From contig CAJUDV010000004.1 of assembly GCA_910585385.1 (NCBI GenBank), positions 1-53,017 on the forward strand: a stretch of 53,017 bases of DNA, read 5' to 3'. The notes beneath the pieces were generated by a model. The model had not been told where the DNA came from. It searched no databases and worked only from the letters and a program-made list of their open reading frames with translations. This document shows positions 50,265-53,017 of this stretch, one piece after another (positions within the stretch are counted from its first letter, which is position 1; each line of letters starts with the position of its first letter). This DNA comes from an uncultured Oscillibacter sp. (GTDB taxonomy: Bacteria; Bacillota; Clostridia; Oscillospirales; Oscillospiraceae). The translations under genes were made by a program, and so were the position numbers.

Positions 50265-51650
50265 TCAAAGCCCCAGGACCATGGAGGCCACCTGGAAATA
50301 GATCAGCAGAGACAGTGCGTCCACAATGGTGGTGATGAAGGGCGAGGCCATGACCGCCGGGTCGAAGCCGAGTTTTTTGGCCAGCAGCGGCAGAGAGCAC
50401 CCCACCAGCTTGGCGCACACCACGGTGCATATCAGAGTGGCGCAGACCACCAGAGCCACCTGGGGCGTCACGGTGGGGTTGCGCAGCAGCCAGCGGTCGA
50501 TGAGAAGCATCTTCACAAAGTTGGCCGCCGCCAGGCAGATTCCGCAGCAAAGGGCCACCCGCAGCTCCTTCCACACCACCTGGAGCAGGTCGGAAAACCG
50601 CACTTCCCCCAGGGACAGGGACCGGATCACGGCGGTGGAGGCCTGGGTGCCGCTGTTGCCGCCGGTGCCGGAGAGCATGGGGATGAAGGAGGTCAGAATG
50701 GCGCAGGCCATCAGAGAGGTCTCAAAGTGGGTCAGGATGATGCCGGTGAAGGTGGCGGAGAGCATCAGCAGCATCAGCCAGGGGGTGCGGGCCTTCCAGG
50801 TTTCAAACACCCCGGTTTTGAGGTAGGGCTTGTCGCCGGGGAGAATGGCCGCCATTTTCTCGATGTCCTCGGTAACCTCCTCCTGAAGAACGTCCATGGC
50901 GTCGTCCACGGTGACGATGCCCACCAGCCGGTTCTCCGTGTCCACCACCGGCAGGGCCAGGAAGTCGTATTTGCTCAGGGCCCGGGCGGTGGTCTCCTGG
51001 TCGTCCAGGGTTTGGACGGCGATGAAATTCCGCTCCATAATATCGCCGATGACGTCGTCCTCCTCCGCCAGCAGCAACGTGCGGATGGTCAAAAGGCCGA
51101 TGAGGCGCCGCTCGTCGTCGATGACATAGGAGACGTTGATGGTCTCCTTGTCGGGCCCTGTCCGGCGGATGCGCTTCAGGGCGTCCGCCACCGTCATGGT
51201 CTCCTTTAAGTCCACAAACTCCGTGGTCATAATGCTGCCGGTGGAGTCGTCCGGGTATTTCAAAATCTCATTAATGCCCTTGCGGGTCTCCGGATCGGCG
51301 TGCTGCAAAATGCGCTTTACCACCCCCGCCGGCATCTCTTCCACGATGTCCACGGCGTCGTCCAGATACAGCTCGTCCAGCACCTCTTTCAGCTCGGAGT
51401 TGGAAAAGCCCCGGATCAGGAGCTCCTGCTCGTCGCTGTCCAGCTCTACGAAGACCTCCGCCGCCAGCTCCTTTGGAAGCAGGCGGAACACCAGAATGGG
51501 CGCCCGCTCGTCCAGCTCGTCGCACAGCCACGCGATGTCCGCCGCCTCCAGGGGCAGCAGAAGGTCCCGCAGCTCCGCGTATCGCTTTCGGGACACCAGA
51601 TCTTCCACTCGCTCTACCAGCTCTTCCCACTTGTTCTCAGATTCAAACAC
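50265..51650 (-). CDS. mgtE: Magnesium transporter MgtE
   Basis: A 461-residue Mg2+ channel. The cytosolic N domain (ELRDLLLPLEAADIAWLCDEL, DDAVDIVEEMPAG) and two CBS domains (about 135-260; YVIDDERRLIGLLTIRTLLL, LPVVDTENRLVGIVTVDDAMDV) form the Mg2+ sensor. The C-terminal pore domain has five helices and the hallmark MLSGTGGNSGTQAS near 335. GTG 51650 is preceded by AAGGAGG nine bases away. Expression is probably controlled by the M-box riboswitch upstream. Confidence 0.97.
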   Translation of the reverse strand: MFESENKWEELVERVEDLVSRKRYAELRDLLLPLEAADIAWLCDELDERAPILVFRLLPKELAAEVFVELDSDEQELLIRGFSNSELKEVLDELYLDDAVDIVEEMPAGVVKRILQHADPETRKGINEILKYPDDSTGSIMTTEFVDLKETMTVADALKRIRRTGPDKETINVSYVIDDERRLIGLLTIRTLLLAEEDDVIGDIMERNFIAVQTLDDQETTARALSKYDFLALPVVDTENRLVGIVTVDDAMDVLQEEVTEDIEKMAAILPGDKPYLKTGVFETWKARTPWLMLLMLSATFTGIILTHFETSLMACAILTSFIPMLSGTGGNSGTQASTAVIRSLSLGEVRFSDLLQVVWKELRVALCCGICLAAANFVKMLLIDRWLLRNPTVTPQVALVVCATLICTVVCAKLVGCSLPLLAKKLGFDPAVMASPFITTIVDALSLLIYFQVASMVLGL

Positions 51651-51689
51651 GCCGCGCGACCTCCTTTCCAGATTCGCTCTTCCGCTGGG

Positions 51690-51735
51690 ATAAAAAACAA
51701 AAAATCTCCAATCGTGCCGCCCGGTACGACTGGAG
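51690..51735 (-). terminator. Riboswitch-controlled terminator before mgtE
   Basis: On the minus strand a 13-bp stem with two G-U pairs (51723-51735 with 51706-51718), loop GGGC, followed by ATTTTTTGTTTTTT. It lies between M-box and mgtE, as expected for transcription attenuation. Confidence 0.92.
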
Positions 51736-51782
51736 AATCCTCCGCTGCCGGGAAAACGCCTCTGCGGGCAGTCTCCCCCAAC

Positions 51783-51930
51783 CGTTCAAGCTTTAGCCTC
51801 ACAAGGCGATGAAATCGCGTTAGATGATACCTTCGTGTTCGATACCACCTGCTGACCCTCTCATGATGTCTCCATCACTCCGCGGCAGCGACCCGTATCC
51901 TTGTGGTAGCCTTACCTACCGGACAGTATG
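51783..51930 (-). promoter_or_regulatory. M-box (ykoK-type) Mg2+ riboswitch
   Basis: On the minus strand the core M-box blocks appear in order: GGTAGGTAAGGCTACC, GGATACGGGTCGCTGCC, a variable stem, AGAGGGTCAGCAGG, and after the central helices, TTGTGAGGCTAAAGC. These match the known aptamer pattern (GTTAGGTGAGGCTCC ... GCCACTGCC ... GGGTCAACAGG ... GTGCTAAAGC). A terminator and then mgtE follow, so high Mg2+ should terminate transcription. Confidence 0.93.
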
Positions 51931-51946
51931 CACTTTTTCCACTACT

Positions 51947-51975
51947 ATAATATGCCTCATTTTTCCGCTTGTCAA
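51947..51975 (-). promoter_or_regulatory. Promoter of M-box/mgtE transcript
   Basis: Minus strand TTGACA (51970-51975), 17-bp spacer, TATTAT (51947-51952); predicted start a few bases before the M-box. Confidence 0.9.
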
Positions 51976-52029
51976 CCCGAAAGACGGGGGGCCCGGGGAA
52001 ATCGGAGGAATTTTGTGGGGGAATACCGC

Positions 52030-52058
52030 TTGTGGCGGATTCCTTTTCGTGATATAAT
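52030..52058 (+). promoter_or_regulatory. Promoter of radC
   Basis: TTGTGG (52030-52035), 17-bp spacer, TATAAT (52053-52058). Confidence 0.75.
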
Positions 52059-52106
52059 AAACCGTTAGCGAAATTCAGCCGCGGGATGGGAAGAGGAGGC
52101 TGGCGC

Positions 52107-52784
52107 ATGGGGATTCACGACGGGCACCGGGAGAAGATGCGGGCGCGGTTTCTCGCCGCAGGGCTGGACGCGTTCGCCGACCACGAGGCCCTGGAGCTGC
52201 TGCTGTACTACGCCATTCCCCGGCGGGACACCAACCCCATCGCCCACACGCTGATGGAGCGTTACGGCTCCCTCTCCGCCGTACTGGAGGCCCCGGCGGA
52301 GGACCTGCGGAAGGTGGAGGGCATTGGGGAGAGCGCGGCGATCCTGCTGCGGCTGGTTCCCCAGCTCAGCCGCAAGGCCAGGCTGGCGGACGCCCGGGAG
52401 ACGGTGCTGAACTCCGTGGACCGGGCGGGGAGCTACCTGATGGAGCTCTTCGCCGGACTGAGCCGGGAATCCCTCTACCAGCTGTGCCTGGACCAGAAGG
52501 GGAAGCTTCTGGCCTGCAAGCGCCTCAGCCAGGGCGGCGCCAACAGTACGGACCTGAACATCCGCCTGCTGATGGAGAACGCCATCCTGACCTCCGCCAG
52601 CGCGGTGATCCTGTCCCACAACCACCCCAGCGGCATCGCCCTGCCCTCCGAGGACGACATCGCCACCACGGAGCAGGCCCAAAAGGCCCTGGGAACCATC
52701 GGCGTCCGGCTGGCGGACCACATCATTGTGGCGGACGGGGACTTTGTGTCCATGGCGGACTCTGGATACCTGGAAGGATACTGA
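52107..52784 (+). CDS. radC: RadC-family JAMM/MPN+ protein
   Basis: A 225-residue protein with an N-terminal helix-hairpin-helix region (VEGIGESAAILLRL near 70-83) and a C-terminal JAMM metallo-domain. The metal motif is SHNHPSG (His171, His173) with Asp183 or Asp184. RadC was named for DNA repair, but its activity remains unsettled. AGAGGAGG before ATG 52107 is preferred over ATG 52086. It is followed by the SOS-like region of uvrB. Confidence 0.95.
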   Translation: MGIHDGHREKMRARFLAAGLDAFADHEALELLLYYAIPRRDTNPIAHTLMERYGSLSAVLEAPAEDLRKVEGIGESAAILLRLVPQLSRKARLADARETVLNSVDRAGSYLMELFAGLSRESLYQLCLDQKGKLLACKRLSQGGANSTDLNIRLLMENAILTSASAVILSHNHPSGIALPSEDDIATTEQAQKALGTIGVRLADHIIVADGDFVSMADSGYLEGY

Positions 52785-52788
52785 GGAG

Positions 52789-52854
52789 ATGGAACGCGGA
52801 TATACGCTTATGGACCTGGGGTGCTGCTGCGGCGGCCTGCGGGACGGAAAGTGA
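52789..52854 (+). CDS. Possible 21-residue Cys-rich small ORF
   Basis: An ATG-started frame, 21 codons, whose C-terminal half from an internal ATG (52810) reads MDLGCCCGGLRDGK. It lies between radC and uvrB. The ribosome binding site is poorly placed (GAGGAG directly abuts the first ATG), so it may be chance. The Cys-triplet is unusual; coding status unknown. Confidence 0.2.
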   Translation: MERGYTLMDLGCCCGGLRDGK

Positions 52855-52855
52855 T

Positions 52856-52894
52856 CGAACGGATGTTGCAAATATTTCGGCGCTGTGATATGAT
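52856..52894 (+). promoter_or_regulatory. LexA-box-like site overlapping uvrB promoter
   Basis: CGAAC-GGAT-GTTGC (52856-52869) matches the Firmicute SOS box CGAACRNRYGTTYG at 12 of 14 positions. It overlaps the -35 TTGCAA (52866-52871); TATGAT (52889-52894) follows at 17 bp. The placement suits LexA repression. Confidence 0.65.
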
Positions 52895-52956
52895 AGAAAG
52901 CCATATGACGAAGCGTGGCCGGCGCGTAATTTGAGAGACTGTGGAGACGGGAAGCT

Positions 52957-53017
52957 ATGCCGAAATTTCAAGTCGTATCCGAATACCAGCCCTCCGGCGA
53001 GCCCCGCGAAAGCTGCG
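52957..53017 (+). CDS. uvrB: Excinuclease ABC subunit B, N-terminal start (truncated by window edge)
   Basis: Only 20 codons are present: MPKFQVVSEYQPSGEPRESC. The beginning resembles the invariant UvrB N-terminus (F.LVSEYQPaGDQP). GAGACGGGAAGC precedes ATG 52957. The SOS-box-like promoter upstream and the position after radC support the call, but the last few residues deviate from GDQPEAI, so identity depends on sequence beyond the window. Confidence 0.65.
   Translation, partial: MPKFQVVSEYQPSGEPRESC

Overview
The window reads as a chromosomal segment of a GC-rich, spore-forming Clostridium-class Firmicute, most like the Oscillospiraceae (Flavonifractor/Lawsonibacter-type gut bacteria). Support: a spoVT gene with a sigma-G-like promoter, sepF/divIVA division genes, a Firmicute-type HPr with His15 and Ser46, a LexA-box-like site before uvrB, strong AGGAGG ribosome binding sites and very GC-rich third codon positions. 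The exact genus is inference. No rRNA, tRNA, prophage or cas genes were seen.

Layout. 1-1.3 kb: C-terminal half of pyruvate phosphate dikinase. 1.65-3.8 kb: a less GC-rich CitC-like nucleotidyltransferase fusion, preceded by two perfect palindromes and followed by a MITE-like repeat. 4.2-7.2 kb: PH/GRAM-like protein, a divergent Fe/Mn-SOD homologue, an AIM24/TIGR00266 protein with an aromatic-acid-exporter-like membrane protein, and an HPr-like protein without the active histidine. 7.4-8.8 kb: lspA-rluD. 9.1-19 kb: informational block miaB-mutS-(CPBP)-(AEC)-mutL-(oxidoreductase)-miaA-hfq. 19-22.3 kb: division block of an HlyD-like adaptor, yggS, sepF and divIVA. 22.4-26.5 kb: HAD phosphatase, then an XRE-MBOAT-SGNH operon probably acylating a surface polymer. 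26.57-27.63 kb: a palindromic cassette with nested inverted repeats around a divergent regulator/small-protein pair. 27.7-29.5 kb: lepA. 29.6-34.6 kb: minus-strand sensory/surface genes (BNR-like lipoprotein, PAS-only protein, SLH protein). 35-39.1 kb: spoVT, an AGCS symporter and two CobW-type proteins. 39.2-46.4 kb: LTA-synthase-like enzyme, uvrC, small membrane proteins, ptsH and a small lipoprotein. 46.5-53 kb: trmO, a CPA2 antiporter, a MATE exporter, mgtE under an M-box Mg2+ riboswitch, radC and the start of uvrB.

Functional themes: DNA repair (mutS, mutL, uvrC, uvrB, radC), modification near tRNA position 37 (miaB, miaA, trmO), envelope and division (lspA, sepF, divIVA, LTA synthase, MBOAT/SGNH), and metal homeostasis (mgtE and the CobW pair with a histidine-rich loop).

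Most unusual structures: (1) the approximately 1.06 kb cassette at 26568-27632; (2) a dispersed 161-165 bp repeat family with terminal inverted repeats, three clear copies and one decayed; (3) the CobW pair, whose second member looks like a P-loop domain fused to a TIGR03943-like domain; (4) two 36-bp direct repeats 33 bp apart upstream of the SLH gene; (5) a terminator at 31075-31118 whose loop holds a TATAAT and whose 3' arm holds the next gene's ribosome binding site.
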